Shown here one piece after another: positions 18,108 to 27,111 of a stretch of 34,884 nucleotides of DNA. Source of the stretch: Vicinamibacterales bacterium (lineage in GTDB: Bacteria > Acidobacteriota > Vicinamibacteria > Vicinamibacterales > UBA8438); the NCBI GenBank assembly GCA_937766455.1, contig CALLXD010000057.1, positions 1 to 34,884 of the forward strand. The letters are read 5' to 3'. A program made the translations under genes and the position numbers. The notes below the pieces were generated by a model. The model saw nothing but the letters and a program-made list of their open reading frames with translations, had not been told where the DNA came from and did no database searches. Numbering within the stretch: the first letter of the stretch is position 1; each line of letters starts with the position of its first letter.

Positions 18108-18314
18108 CTATCGACTCAGATCGGGACGATGCTCAATCACGACGAACTCCCGATAGCGAATACCACGGCTTCCGTCTTCTTCGATTTGTGCCATCTCCGC
18201 CTCGCCGAAGAGTTCGTTCAGGGTCGTGGCAAGGGGGGGCGACTGATCGCGTTCGGCGAGCGTGTTGTAGAACTGGACGGCGGTGTAGACACCGGCTGCT
18301 CCTTCCACAAGCGT
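18108..18314 (-). pseudogene. Orphan C-terminal fragment of an unknown gene
   Basis: A minus-strand frame ending at 18108 whose last 65 or so codons look coding: high GC at third positions and a balanced composition (GVYTAVQFYNTLAERD, LNELFGEAEMAQIEEDG, REFVVIEHRPDLSR). Beyond about 18314 the same frame runs antisense to the recombinase and loses that character. I read this as the C-terminal end of a gene cut by the recombinase segment. The family is not recognised. The plus-strand frame across the same bases has no recombinase homology. Confidence 0.35.
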
Positions 18315-18319
18315 GCGCC

Positions 18320-19330
18320 TGATGATCGCCGGACGAAGAAGGGCTGGTCGCCCGCCACGGTGCATCGACTGCTCCGGAACGAGAAATACGTCGGCCGCTG
18401 GATCTGGAACCGGACCGAGACGCGGCGAGACCCCAAGACCGGCCGGCGGCGCCAGTTCCCGAAGCCGGAATCCGAGTGGTTCATCACTGAGGACCAGTCC
18501 TTGAGAATCGTGCCACAGCCGCTCTGGGAGGGAGCCCAGCGGCGAGCGGCGGCAGTGCGTCGGGTCTGGCCAGGCGGGCGGGGCAAACGCGGCTTCGAAG
18601 GGCAGCGGGGAGGCCGGGTGGCTCACTACCCACCGGATCTCCTGTCGGGAGCGATGTGCTGTGCGGCCTGCGGGGCGACGATCGCCAAGGTCAGCGGGAA
18701 AAGCGGCGGCTACTACGGGTGTCTCGGCGCAAGAAAGGGGGCTTGCGACAACCACCTCATGGTTCGCAGGACCCTCGTCGAACGCGTCGTGCTGGCCGCC
18801 GTGCGTGACCGGCTGGCGGACCAAGAGAATCTCGACTACGTGTTCGGGAAACTTGCCCAGGAGGTGGCGGCGGCCTCGACCGCGACGCCGGAGACGATTC
18901 GATTGAAAGAGGCCGAGTTCGATGCGGAGCAGCGGCGGGTTGGCAACTTCGTCGAGTTCGTCGCCGAGGGGCGCGGCAGTCGCGCCCTGGCGGATGCGCT
19001 GACAGCCTCAGAAAAGAGGTTGGAGGACTTCCGCCTTGACCTCGATGGGCTCCGCCGGAGTCAACACGAGGTGTTTTCAGCTCCGCCGAGAGAGTGGCTC
19101 GCCGAGCGGATGATGACGATGCAGACGGTTCTCGAACGCCGGACCCAGCGGTCGGCGCTGCTGCTGAGAAAGCTGCTCGGACCGATCAGGATGGAGCCAG
19201 TCACGCCGGAGATTGGCCGCCCGTATTACCGGGCCCTGTCCGACCTCGACGCGCTGGCGATTGTGGAAATCGACCCGGACTCCCCAGACTCGGAGCCCGG
19301 TTCGAATTCTTTGCAATGGTGGAGGCGGCG
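18320..19330 (+). pseudogene. Large serine recombinase lacking its catalytic domain
   Basis: From about 18320 the plus frame matches the C-terminal part of large serine recombinases. The Recombinase domain is KGWSPATVHRLLRNEKYVGRW and onward; the zinc beta-ribbon is MCCAACGATIAKVSG with YYGCLGARKGACDNH. A coiled-coil region follows (LKEAEFDAEQRRVG, LADALTASEKRLEDFRLDLDGL), then a C-terminal tail. The N-terminal resolvase domain with the catalytic Ser and the Arg cluster is absent: upstream codons in this frame are not recombinase-like, and the minus strand there carries another gene's fragment. The protein cannot catalyse recombination. The open frame starts formally at 18129 and continues to 19709, but past about 19320 it reads through the tmRNA/tRNA end and then antisense to ppc, which is not real coding. 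Confidence 0.75.
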
Positions 19331-19344
19331 GGAGTCGAACCCGT
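19317..19344 (-). other. 3' end of a tmRNA/tRNA gene, probable attachment-site core
   Basis: The minus strand reads a T-arm (CGGGTTCGACTCCCG core), an acceptor 3' strand CGCCTCC and an ACCA end. That is the final 28 bases of a tmRNA, or less likely a tRNA, gene. Four of five T-stem pairs form. The body of the gene is not here: 15 bp further on is the ppc stop codon. Ends of tmRNA/tRNA genes are typical integration sites, and this one lies exactly at the recombinase 3' end, as attP/attL cores do. The tmRNA assignment rests on similarity to known CGCCTCCACCA ends. Confidence 0.6.
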
Positions 19345-19358
19345 GCGAGCGATGCGCC

Positions 19359-21677
19359 TTAGCCGGTCGTCAACATGCCCGCGGCGATACCGGTCACGGT
19401 CTCTCGGAACAGCAGCTCTTCCGCCGCGCTCAATCGCTGACGCGTCAGCACGTCCATCTGAATCAGATTGAGCGGGTGAATCATCGGCGCGCGGTAGTGG
19501 ATACTCTCGGCGAGCCACGGCCGGTCCGCCAGCAGCGTCTCGCCGGGCGTCAGCTGGGACGCGAGGTCCCGCGCGTCTTCCCATTCCCGCTCCAAGCGTT
19601 TCACCAGCGCCGGCGGCGCTCCCCCGAGCGTCGTGACGTAGCGTCGCCAGATGAGGGGCGCCGTCTTGGTCAGTGTGAAGCGAAGCAGACGCAGGTAGCT
19701 ACGGAGTAGCGGGTCGCGCCGTAACGCTCGCAGTAGGCGTCGGCGCGCGTCCGGGTCGGCGCGCACCGCCCGCCACGCGGTCCCAACGCCCATCCACGCG
19801 TGCAGCAGATAGCGCGTCTGGGTCCAACAGAGCACCCAGGGAATGGCCCGCAGCTGCTCGAGCCCGGCGGGGGTGTCGCCAGCGGTTCGCTTCGATGGAC
19901 GGCTTCCGATATTGAGCGCGCCAAGACGCGCGTAGGGTGTGGCGTGGCGCAGCAGCGTGAGGAAGTCGGGTGAGTCCACCAGTTCGGCATAGGCCCGACC
20001 ACTCCGCGTCGCCAGGTCCTGCGCGGCCCGGCTTGTGGCCGTAAAGCGAGGCGGTGCGGCCTGGACGGCCGCGATCTGGCCCACCTGGCTGCGAAGAATC
20101 TCCGGCGTGGCCAGGGTCCGTTCGATCATCTCCCCTTGCAGGGTTTGCTTGACCACCTTCATGGCGCCGGCCGGCCACGACGCGGCCTGGTCGGCGATGG
20201 ACCCGCCGCCGCGGCCCACACTTCCGCCGGAGCCATGAAAAAAGAGGACGGCCACCTCGCGTTGTGCGGCCCAGTCTCCAATCCGTTTCATCGCGTCGTG
20301 GATCGCCACGCGACTGGCCAGCACACCCATGCGTTTGCTGGTGTCGGAGTAGCCCAGCATGACCTCCAGGGAGCCGTGGTGCCGTATAGACGACAGGACG
20401 CTGGCGTTGTCGAGCGCCCGCTCCAAGATGTCCGCAGCCTGGGGGAGCACGTCCGGCATCTCGAAGAGCGGCACGACCGGGATCGCCGAGGTCCCCACGA
20501 TCTCGCGCACGAGTGCGTGGGCCTCCCACAGGTCCTCGGCGCGACCGGTCATGCTGACGACGCAGCCGCGCACGTACCACTCGAGGCGTCCACCGCGGGC
20601 GACGTCACGGAGATAGCCCAACATGGCCGCGATCGTGCTGTCGCGCTGGAAGAGACCTCGCGCTTCTCGAAGCTCTAACGGGACGACCAGGCCGGGGAAC
20701 TGTTCGAGGAGGAGTCGCAGATCGTCGAGCCGGGGGTGAAGATGTCCATGATGGCGTGTGTACACCTCGGACAGCCGCGACAACGCTTCACGCAGCAGCG
20801 ACACGCGTCGTCCGTCCCCAATGGTCAGTATGCGCACGCCGTCGAGCGCGGCGCTGAACTGGTCCCATGCGTCAGCGACACGTGGGTCTTTGATGAGGAA
20901 CACGTCCTGCTCGACAGTCGGTAGCAGGTCGTCCTTCACAAACTCCAGCAGGCGGGCCCGCGACAGATTGCAACTGCGGTCGGTCTCTTCGGGACCGACG
21001 CCGGGATGGCCGTCCTTGTCGCCACCGACCCAGGTTCGCAGACGTACGACGTGACCCTTGCGGCGGAGCTGGAGCAGCTCGTTCAGAATCGGATTCGACA
21101 CCAGGCTGAACAGGTGTGCGGCTTCGTCCTCGACAGTCGGCTTGTGCGCTGGGTGGGTTCCGGTGCGCCAGACCAGGTGCAAGAGGTGTTGCAGGCGGGA
21201 GATGTCAGGCTCGTGCTGCCGGTCGAGGCTGTCCAGGACCACGCCCTGGATCCGGTGCATCAATCGTATGTTCGTGGGGGAGCGCGACTCGGTAGGATGC
21301 GCCGTCAGCACGAAGATGACATCGGCGTGCGCCGCCGCGTGCGGGTCGACGGACCCAGCCCGCCAGCGTTCGCGCAGCCGGTGCGTGCGATAGGCGTTTT
21401 CGCACACGTTCACCAGTTCGAGATACACGGTGTAGGCGCGGGCCACCAGGGTGCGCTCCGCCAGCGATAGTTGGGCGAGGCGCCGGCGTGCGCTGGCGAG
21501 CCTCCGCGTCTTGCCTTCCCGCACCGCCACCATGTCGAGGCGCACGGCCTCCACCGCGTCGAATACCTTCTGGCCGTCTGCTCGCGCAATCACCTGCCCG
21601 AGCGCGCCTTCCACCGCTCGCACGACGCCGCGGAGCGCCGGCGCCAATTCCTCTGGTTTTCGCGACCGTGTCGCCAT
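19359..21677 (-). CDS. ppc: Phosphoenolpyruvate carboxylase
   Basis: A 772-residue cytoplasmic enzyme that carboxylates PEP with bicarbonate to give oxaloacetate, replenishing the TCA cycle. It has the catalytic His motif VLTAHPTE (123-130), WVGGDKDGHP (216-225), MLGYSDTSKRMG (440-451) and HGSGGSVGRGGG (481-492), and ends in the family-typical TGIAAGMLTTG. It is shorter than the E. coli enzyme (about 880). In the mobile loop the first Arg of the usual HGRGG is Ser483, while the second (GRGG) is kept; this may mark a divergent bacterial subgroup. ATG 21677 is preferred; an in-frame start at 21719 would add 14 residues. The serine hydrolase gene ends 59 bp upstream on the same strand. The 3' end abuts the recombinase/tmRNA scar but is intact. 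Confidence 0.93.
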   Translation of the reverse strand: MATRSRKPEELAPALRGVVRAVEGALGQVIARADGQKVFDAVEAVRLDMVAVREGKTRRLASARRRLAQLSLAERTLVARAYTVYLELVNVCENAYRTHRLRERWRAGSVDPHAAAHADVIFVLTAHPTESRSPTNIRLMHRIQGVVLDSLDRQHEPDISRLQHLLHLVWRTGTHPAHKPTVEDEAAHLFSLVSNPILNELLQLRRKGHVVRLRTWVGGDKDGHPGVGPEETDRSCNLSRARLLEFVKDDLLPTVEQDVFLIKDPRVADAWDQFSAALDGVRILTIGDGRRVSLLREALSRLSEVYTRHHGHLHPRLDDLRLLLEQFPGLVVPLELREARGLFQRDSTIAAMLGYLRDVARGGRLEWYVRGCVVSMTGRAEDLWEAHALVREIVGTSAIPVVPLFEMPDVLPQAADILERALDNASVLSSIRHHGSLEVMLGYSDTSKRMGVLASRVAIHDAMKRIGDWAAQREVAVLFFHGSGGSVGRGGGSIADQAASWPAGAMKVVKQTLQGEMIERTLATPEILRSQVGQIAAVQAAPPRFTATSRAAQDLATRSGRAYAELVDSPDFLTLLRHATPYARLGALNIGSRPSKRTAGDTPAGLEQLRAIPWVLCWTQTRYLLHAWMGVGTAWRAVRADPDARRRLLRALRRDPLLRSYLRLLRFTLTKTAPLIWRRYVTTLGGAPPALVKRLEREWEDARDLASQLTPGETLLADRPWLAESIHYRAPMIHPLNLIQMDVLTRQRLSAAEELLFRETVTGIAAGMLTTG

Positions 21678-21736
21678 GTCGTCGTTACGCGCTTCCTGAT
21701 GCGGTCTTGGGCGGTGCACGCGGTCCGCGTGCGGTG

Positions 21737-23059
21737 CTACTGGCGTTCGACGATGGCCTGGTAGGCCATCAGTCGAAACTTGTCCTGGATATCGGAGGTG
21801 CCCGGAAAGACCTGGGTCATGAGAATGCCGATGAACTGCTCCTCGGGGTCGACCCAGAAGACCGTATTGAAGAAGCCGCTCCAGTAGTACGCGCCGGCCG
21901 AGCCGAGCTCGCCGTCCACCTCCGGGCCGCCGCGGATGGCCACACCCAGTCCGAACCCGGCACTGCCGGGCTGCACAATCGAGCCGGCCGGGGCGTCGCC
22001 GATCTGGTTGGTGGTCATCAGGTCGACCGTCATCGGACTGAGGAGCCGCGCGCCGTCCAGTTCACCGCCGTTCAACAGCATCTGGAGGAACCGAGAGTAG
22101 TCCTGCGCGGTTGACGAGAGTCCGGCCCCGCCAGAGAAGTTCCGCCGAGGGTGCCCGGTCGAGTAGGTGGACGAGTAGATGAGATGGTCCCCCTCGACGG
22201 TGCCCTCCACTTCAACCAGACCTCCGGCGGCCGGCGTGTAGACCGCCGCCATCCGCCCGGCCTGGTCGTCGGGCACGTAGAAGGCGGTGTCGTGCATCCC
22301 CAACGGATCGAACACCCGCGTCTGCAGAAACTCGTCGAAGGAGAGTCCGGAGATGACCTCGACCAGTCGTCCGAGGACATCATCCGACAGACCGTAGCTG
22401 AAGGCCGCACCCGGCTCATGCAGCAAGGGGAGCCGTCCGAGCGCGGTCACGAGATCCTCGATGGTGCCGTCGTGCTCGGACAACCCGTCCGCGATACCCG
22501 CCTCACCATACAGCTCGGCCAGCGCCCGCAATTTCGCGCCGCCGCCGAGGTCGCCAAGAAACCGGTAGCCGATACCTGAGGTGTGCGTGAGCAAATGTCG
22601 GATGGTGACGGGCTGCTGGGCCGGGGTCCGGGTGAACGTCGCCCCGTTGTCGGCCGAGCTGAGTACGTCGAGGTTGGCCAGCTCCGGCAGATAGAGGCCC
22701 ACGGGGTCGTTCAGCTTGAAGTGCCCCTCCTCATAGAGCATGAGCACCGCCACGCTGGTGATCGGTTTTGTCATCGACGCGATCCGAACAATGGTGTCGG
22801 GGCGCATCCGCGTGCCGGCATCCTGGTCAGCCATGCCGTAGGCCTGCAGATGCACCTGTCGCCCGCGTCGGGCGATCAGGGTGACGGCGCCGGCGATTGC
22901 CTGCTCGTCGATGTAGCCTTGCACGACCGACTCGAGCCGGTCGATCCGTGCCTCTGACAGGCCGGCGGTGGCGGCGGTCGTGCTGGGCAGGCCCTGGGCC
23001 CACCCGGTACCGGCGACCAGCGTCGCCAGCAGCAGTCCGATGCGTATGCGTTTCTCCAT
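21737..23059 (-). CDS. Serine hydrolase, class C beta-lactamase-like (COG1680)
   Basis: A 440-residue exported protein with a signal peptide (MEKRIRIGLLLATLVAGTGWAQ). The penicillin-binding/esterase fold is shown by the nucleophile motif SMTK (95-98), the second motif FSYGLSDDVLGRLVE, and AGAYYWSGFFNTVFWVDP near the third-motif region. Members act as esterases, D-aminopeptidases or beta-lactamases, and the substrate is not predictable. ATG 23059 fits GGAGGG ten bases upstream; the open frame reaching 23308 is not supported and would overlap the divergent promoter region. It is divergent from the secreted esterase gene (162-bp gap) and upstream of ppc on the same strand, although a functional link with ppc is unlikely. 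Confidence 0.88.
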   Translation of the reverse strand: MEKRIRIGLLLATLVAGTGWAQGLPSTTAATAGLSEARIDRLESVVQGYIDEQAIAGAVTLIARRGRQVHLQAYGMADQDAGTRMRPDTIVRIASMTKPITSVAVLMLYEEGHFKLNDPVGLYLPELANLDVLSSADNGATFTRTPAQQPVTIRHLLTHTSGIGYRFLGDLGGGAKLRALAELYGEAGIADGLSEHDGTIEDLVTALGRLPLLHEPGAAFSYGLSDDVLGRLVEVISGLSFDEFLQTRVFDPLGMHDTAFYVPDDQAGRMAAVYTPAAGGLVEVEGTVEGDHLIYSSTYSTGHPRRNFSGGAGLSSTAQDYSRFLQMLLNGGELDGARLLSPMTVDLMTTNQIGDAPAGSIVQPGSAGFGLGVAIRGGPEVDGELGSAGAYYWSGFFNTVFWVDPEEQFIGILMTQVFPGTSDIQDKFRLMAYQAIVERQ

Positions 23060-23221
23060 ATGGCTGATGCCCTCCAGTCGGTCTTCACCGATTCTCTCAG
23101 GTTTTCTTCCGCCGTGTGCGCGTTGCGCCTGCTCGACGGGCCACCGTGCGGTCCCGCCGGGTGTATAACTGCGGGGAGCCGGCGCGTCTTGGTTCAGGGC
23201 GCAGCCGAGTGGAGGGTATTG

Positions 23222-24097
23222 ATGCGGATGACACTGTGCATGACCGCGTTCGTGGTGGCTGTCCTGCCGACGACCGTGCTGGCGCAAGAGAGTTTCGAGC
23301 TTGGTCAAGACTCGCAGCGCCGGGCCGGCGTGCCACAGGGCGTCATTACGGCGCTGCGCTGGGAGGACAGTCGCGTCTATCGGAACACCGAGCGGGACTG
23401 GTGGATCTACGTGCCGTCGCAGTACGACGGAGAGACCCCAGCGGCGCTGATGGTGTTCCAGGACGGTGGCAACTACCTCAGGGAGGATGGACCCATCCGG
23501 GTGCCGGTGGTGTTCGACAACCTAATTCACGCTGGCGAGATGCCGGTCACGATCGGCGTCTTTGTGAATCCTGGTCGTTTCATCGGCGACAGCCCAGACG
23601 GCCCGGCACGCAACCGGAGTACCGAGTACGACTCGATGACCGACCAGTATTCACGGTTCTTGCTCGAGGAGATCATCCCCGAGGTGTGCAAGAGCTATCG
23701 GATCACCGACGATCGCGAGGGATGGGCCATCGGGGGCATCAGTTCGGGGGGAATCTGTGCCTTCACCGTGGCCTGGCAACGCCCGGATCAGTTCAGCAAG
23801 GTCGTCAGTCATGTCGGCAGCTTCACCAACATTCGCGGCGGGCACGTGTATCCGGACCTCGTCAGGCAAAGTGCCCAGAAGCCGATCCGGGTATTCCTGC
23901 AGGATGGGTCCAATGATCTCAATATCAGACCTGGCAATTGGTGGCTCGCCAACCAGCAGATGGCTGATTCGCTCGAGTTCGCCGGCTACGACTATCGCAA
24001 GGTCTGGGGCGACGGGGGGCACAGCCTGGAACATGGCGGTGCCATCTTCCCCGACACGATGCGCTGGCTGTGGCGCGACTACGGGCCGGGCTCGTGA
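23222..24097 (+). CDS. Secreted alpha/beta-hydrolase, enterochelin-esterase-like
   Basis: A 291-residue protein with a signal peptide (MRMTLCMTAFVVAVLPTTVLAQ). The fold is that of the Fes/IroE and esterase D group: WWIYVPSQYDG, LMVFQDGGNYL, nucleophile GISSG (Ser174), an Asp in FLQDGSNDLN and His in WGDGGHSLEHGG. It likely hydrolyses an ester of an unknown compound in the periplasm. Known relatives include siderophore and feruloyl/sugar esterases. GGAGGG six bases before ATG 23222 decides the start. It is followed after 18 bp by the cytochrome c-PQQ fusion, probably as one transcript, so the esterase may free an alcohol or sugar for that dehydrogenase (inference). Confidence 0.85.
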   Translation: MRMTLCMTAFVVAVLPTTVLAQESFELGQDSQRRAGVPQGVITALRWEDSRVYRNTERDWWIYVPSQYDGETPAALMVFQDGGNYLREDGPIRVPVVFDNLIHAGEMPVTIGVFVNPGRFIGDSPDGPARNRSTEYDSMTDQYSRFLLEEIIPEVCKSYRITDDREGWAIGGISSGGICAFTVAWQRPDQFSKVVSHVGSFTNIRGGHVYPDLVRQSAQKPIRVFLQDGSNDLNIRPGNWWLANQQMADSLEFAGYDYRKVWGDGGHSLEHGGAIFPDTMRWLWRDYGPGS

Positions 24098-24115
24098 CGA
24101 GCGGGAGGATGCGAC

Positions 24116-26191
24116 ATGACTAGCAGTATCGACGGTGAGCGTTTCGGTGGGATCGCGAGGGGCGCACGCCAGGTGCGGGCGTCGTGCCTCGTGACCGCCG
24201 TTGGTGTCCTCCTGGCCGCTGGGCCGAACGACGCGTCCGCTCAGGATGCGGCGGCCGGGCAGGCGGTGTTTCAACAGTCCTGTGCCGAATGTCACGGGTC
24301 ACGCCTCCAGGGCGGCGCCCATGGTCCGGCGCTGACAGGCATCGGCTTCACCAGCGTGTGGGGCACGCGAAGCGCCGACGACCTGTTCGAGTTTGTGCGG
24401 CGAGAGATGCCGCCGGGCCAGCGTCCGCTCAGCGATGCTGCATATCGAAGCGTCGTGGGGTTCGTGCTGGAGTCGGGTGGTGCCCAGGCGAACCGGCTTT
24501 CGGCGCCGCCCGCCGATGCCGAGACGTCAGAACCAGGGGGGAGCACGGTGCGGTTCGGCGACCGCGAGGCCACCGGTCTGACACCGGTGACCGACGCCAT
24601 GCTGCGGGAGCCGCCCGCTGCCGACTGGCTCACGTGGCGTCGCACGCTGAACAATCACGGCTATAGCCCGCTCGACCAGATCACCCGGGACAACGTTGGC
24701 GGGCTCAAGCTGGCGTGGGTGCTGTCGATGCGGAACGGTGTGAACCAGACCACGCCGCTGGTACACGACGGCGTCATGTTTCTGGCGAACCCAGGCAACG
24801 TCGTGCAGGCGATCGACGCGGCCAAGGGAGACGTGATCTGGGAATACCAGTACGACGTGCCACCCGATGCGGTGACGGGCGTGGGGGCGACGCGTGGTCT
24901 GGCGCTCTACGGCGACAACGTGTATCTGTCGACCTACGACGCCGCGATCGTGGCGCTGGACACGCGCACCGGCGAACAGGTGTGGCGCACCGTGAAGGCG
25001 GACTACACGCAGGGGTTCACGCAAACCAGCGCTCCGGTGATCGCGAACGGTGTCGTCGTGAGCGGCATCAACGGCTGTGAACGGTTCACGGACGATGGCT
25101 GTTTCATTACCGGCCACGATCCAGCAACCGGGGAAGAGCTGTGGCGCACGTCGACCATTGCGCTGCCGGGCGACCCCAATAGCGGGTCGTGGGGCGACAT
25201 GCCGCCGCATCTCCGGGGCGGCGGCGATACGTGGATTCCCGGCAGTTATGACCCAGACCTCGACCTGTTTTATATCGGTACGGCACAGGCGAAGCCGTGG
25301 GTGGCCGACAGTCGCGGGTTGTCGAACGGGAACGACGCGCTGTATACGAATTCGACGCTAGCCCTGAAACCGTCCACGGGGCAGGTCGAGTGGTACTTCC
25401 AGCATGTCCCGGCCGAGACCCTCGACCTGGATAGCGTGTACGAACGGGTCCTGATCGATGTTGACGGTCAACCATTGCTGTTCACCACCGCCAAGGATGG
25501 GCTTCTCTGGAAATTGAACCGGCGCACCGGGCAGTTCCTCGACGTGCGCGAGACGGTGTTTCAGGACATCTTCGAGACCATCGACAAACGAACCGGCAGA
25601 GTGACCTACCGGCAGGACATCCGAGATGCCAAGGTCGGCGAGACGGTGCAGGCGTGCCCGGGACTGTTTGGCGGCCACAACTGGCAGGCGTCAGCCTACA
25701 GCCCCGAGACCGGCGCGTTGGTCATCCCGCTGCAGCAGATGTGCATGACCATGACCGGCCGACCGGTCGATTTGGTGGAGGGCAGCGGCGGGGTGGCCGG
25801 CATCCCCTCGCTGCTCCACATGCCCGGCACGAGCGACAACCTGGGCAAGCTCGCCGCCTACGACGTGCGTACGCTCGAGGAACTCTGGAGCCGCGAGCAG
25901 CGGGCGTCGTTTCTGACCTCGGCGGTGACCACCGCCGGCGGTGTGGTATTCGTCGGCGACGTCGATCGCTGGTTCCGCGCATTCGATGTTGCGACGGGTG
26001 ACGTGCTCTGGGAGGTGCGTCTCGGGCACGCCGCGCACGGGTATCCCACCACGTTCGCGGTCGACGGGAAGCAGTACGTCGCCGTGCCTACGGGGCTCGG
26101 GCTGTTTCGCAGCGTGGCGAACGTGCTGAGCCCAGAGATTTTCACGGCCGAGACTGGGAACGCGCTGTACGTGTTCGCCCTGCCGGACTAG
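24116..26191 (+). CDS. Cytochrome c-PQQ dehydrogenase fusion (intact)
   Basis: A 691-residue exported quinoprotein. After an Arg-containing signal region ending DASAQ comes a cytochrome c (CAECH at 56-60, likely Met ligand in [10 protein letters not shown]), a linker, and from about residue 165 an eight-bladed PQQ propeller: [56 protein letters not shown] and repeated [10 protein letters not shown] blades, ending [10 protein letters not shown]. It oxidises an alcohol or sugar and passes electrons to its own haem. The haem domain is N-terminal, the reverse of classical quinohaemoprotein alcohol dehydrogenases, and the vicinal Cys pair is absent. Family propellers normally carry the catalytic Asp in a HDxxDxD context; here the region reads PAETLDLD, so the catalytic residues differ. 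GGGAGG lies six bases before ATG 24116. Likely cotranscribed with the esterase upstream. Confidence 0.88.
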   Translation: MTSSIDGERFGGIARGARQVRASCLVTAVGVLLAAGPNDASAQDAAAGQAVFQQSCAECHGSRLQGGAHGPALTGIGFTSVWGTRSADDLFEFVRREMPPGQRPLSDAAYRSVVGFVLESGGAQANRLSAPPADAETSEPGGSTVRFGDREATGLTPVTDAMLREPPAADWLTWRRTLNNHGYSPLDQITRDNVGGLKLAWVLSMRNGVNQTTPLVHDGVMFLANPGNVVQAIDAAKGDVIWEYQYDVPPDAVTGVGATRGLALYGDNVYLSTYDAAIVALDTRTGEQVWRTVKADYTQGFTQTSAPVIANGVVVSGINGCERFTDDGCFITGHDPATGEELWRTSTIALPGDPNSGSWGDMPPHLRGGGDTWIPGSYDPDLDLFYIGTAQAKPWVADSRGLSNGNDALYTNSTLALKPSTGQVEWYFQHVPAETLDLDSVYERVLIDVDGQPLLFTTAKDGLLWKLNRRTGQFLDVRETVFQDIFETIDKRTGRVTYRQDIRDAKVGETVQACPGLFGGHNWQASAYSPETGALVIPLQQMCMTMTGRPVDLVEGSGGVAGIPSLLHMPGTSDNLGKLAAYDVRTLEELWSREQRASFLTSAVTTAGGVVFVGDVDRWFRAFDVATGDVLWEVRLGHAAHGYPTTFAVDGKQYVAVPTGLGLFRSVANVLSPEIFTAETGNALYVFALPD

Positions 26192-26228
26192 AGAGACCGC
26201 CAGACGGATGTGGCCGCGCGCACGGACG

Positions 26229-26993
26229 CTAGTGCGTCAACCCGTACATCATGTAGTTCACGCCAATCTGAAACCCGGTATTCTCGGCGTCGATCGGGAA
26301 GAAGCCGCGGCCGGCCAGCTGCCAGAACTCAGCCAAATTCGTGTTGTAGTTCACCACCGCCATAAGCCGCCCGTTGGGGTCGTTGTCCTCGAACACGCCG
26401 AAGTACTCGGGCGTCAGGCCGCCCAGGTGGTGGTTCATCGGGTTCGGACGGTCGAGTTGGTCAATGCGGAAGAACGTGCTGAAGATGGGATGTGTCTCGT
26501 CGAGGGTCATGAGCTGCGCGTCAGGCAGCACGCGCTTCAGTTGTGCCTCGAAGTTGGCCCACTGACCGCCCTCGAAGTCATTGAAGATCACGAACCCGCC
26601 CTTGAGCAGGTAGGCGCGCAGCGACGCGGCGTGTTCGTCGGTCATGACCCAGAACCCGGGTTCCCACAACATGGCGATCGGGTGCCTGAACAGTTCGGGG
26701 TCGTCGAACGGGAGAATCAGGCTGCCGTCGGTCTGCGCGTCGACCAATGTGAAGTTGCCCAGCACAGACATCAGATTCGCCTCCGCGCCCGGGTATTCGT
26801 GCATCCAAAAATTGACGCCCATCCCGACGGGCGGCGCCGCGAAGGTGCCAGTGGTCCAGCGGAGCCGAACAAAGGTGAGGCCCGCGTCATAGGGCACCGC
26901 CGGCGTGCCCCACCGGCGCCGGCCCGACTGGGCGGACACGAGGGTGACGCAACAGAGCGTGATGACCAGCAGCGCTCGCAGATACCGACTCAT
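26229..26993 (-). CDS. Secreted DUF4159-like protein
   Basis: A 254-residue protein with a signal peptide (MSRYLRALLVITLCCVTLVSAQ). The body fits DUF4159: TFVRLRW, a central LFRHPIAMLWEPGFWVMTDE, then LRAYLLKGGFVIFNDFEGGQW, and HPIFSTFF near the end. The fold resembles a class I glutamine-amidotransferase/flavodoxin-like domain without an evident catalytic site, and the role is unknown. GTG 27011 is an alternative start; neither has a strong ribosome binding site. It converges with the PQQ fusion (37-bp gap) and is divergent from the patatin gene. Confidence 0.75.
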   Translation of the reverse strand: MSRYLRALLVITLCCVTLVSAQSGRRRWGTPAVPYDAGLTFVRLRWTTGTFAAPPVGMGVNFWMHEYPGAEANLMSVLGNFTLVDAQTDGSLILPFDDPELFRHPIAMLWEPGFWVMTDEHAASLRAYLLKGGFVIFNDFEGGQWANFEAQLKRVLPDAQLMTLDETHPIFSTFFRIDQLDRPNPMNHHLGGLTPEYFGVFEDNDPNGRLMAVVNYNTNLAEFWQLAGRGFFPIDAENTGFQIGVNYMMYGLTH

Positions 26994-27111
26994 AAGGGTT
27001 GACGGGCACACGCCGCGTTCATGATGAATGATGCGTCAGAGACCAGGGCGCTGTCGATGCCCCCGTCATTCCGTTTAAGCTGTGTGGGACCGTCATGTTG
27101 GAGCACCCTCG

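Noticed and set aside
19293..19309. Possible plus-strand tRNA T-arm (GGTTCGAATTC)
   Set aside because: The flanking bases do not form a T stem and no tRNA body surrounds it.
19331..19709. C-terminal extension of the recombinase frame
   Set aside because: It reads through a tmRNA/tRNA end (the WWRRRESNP artefact) and then antisense to ppc.
23060..23308. N-terminal extension of the serine hydrolase
   Set aside because: It would bury the signal peptide and cross into the divergent esterase gene.
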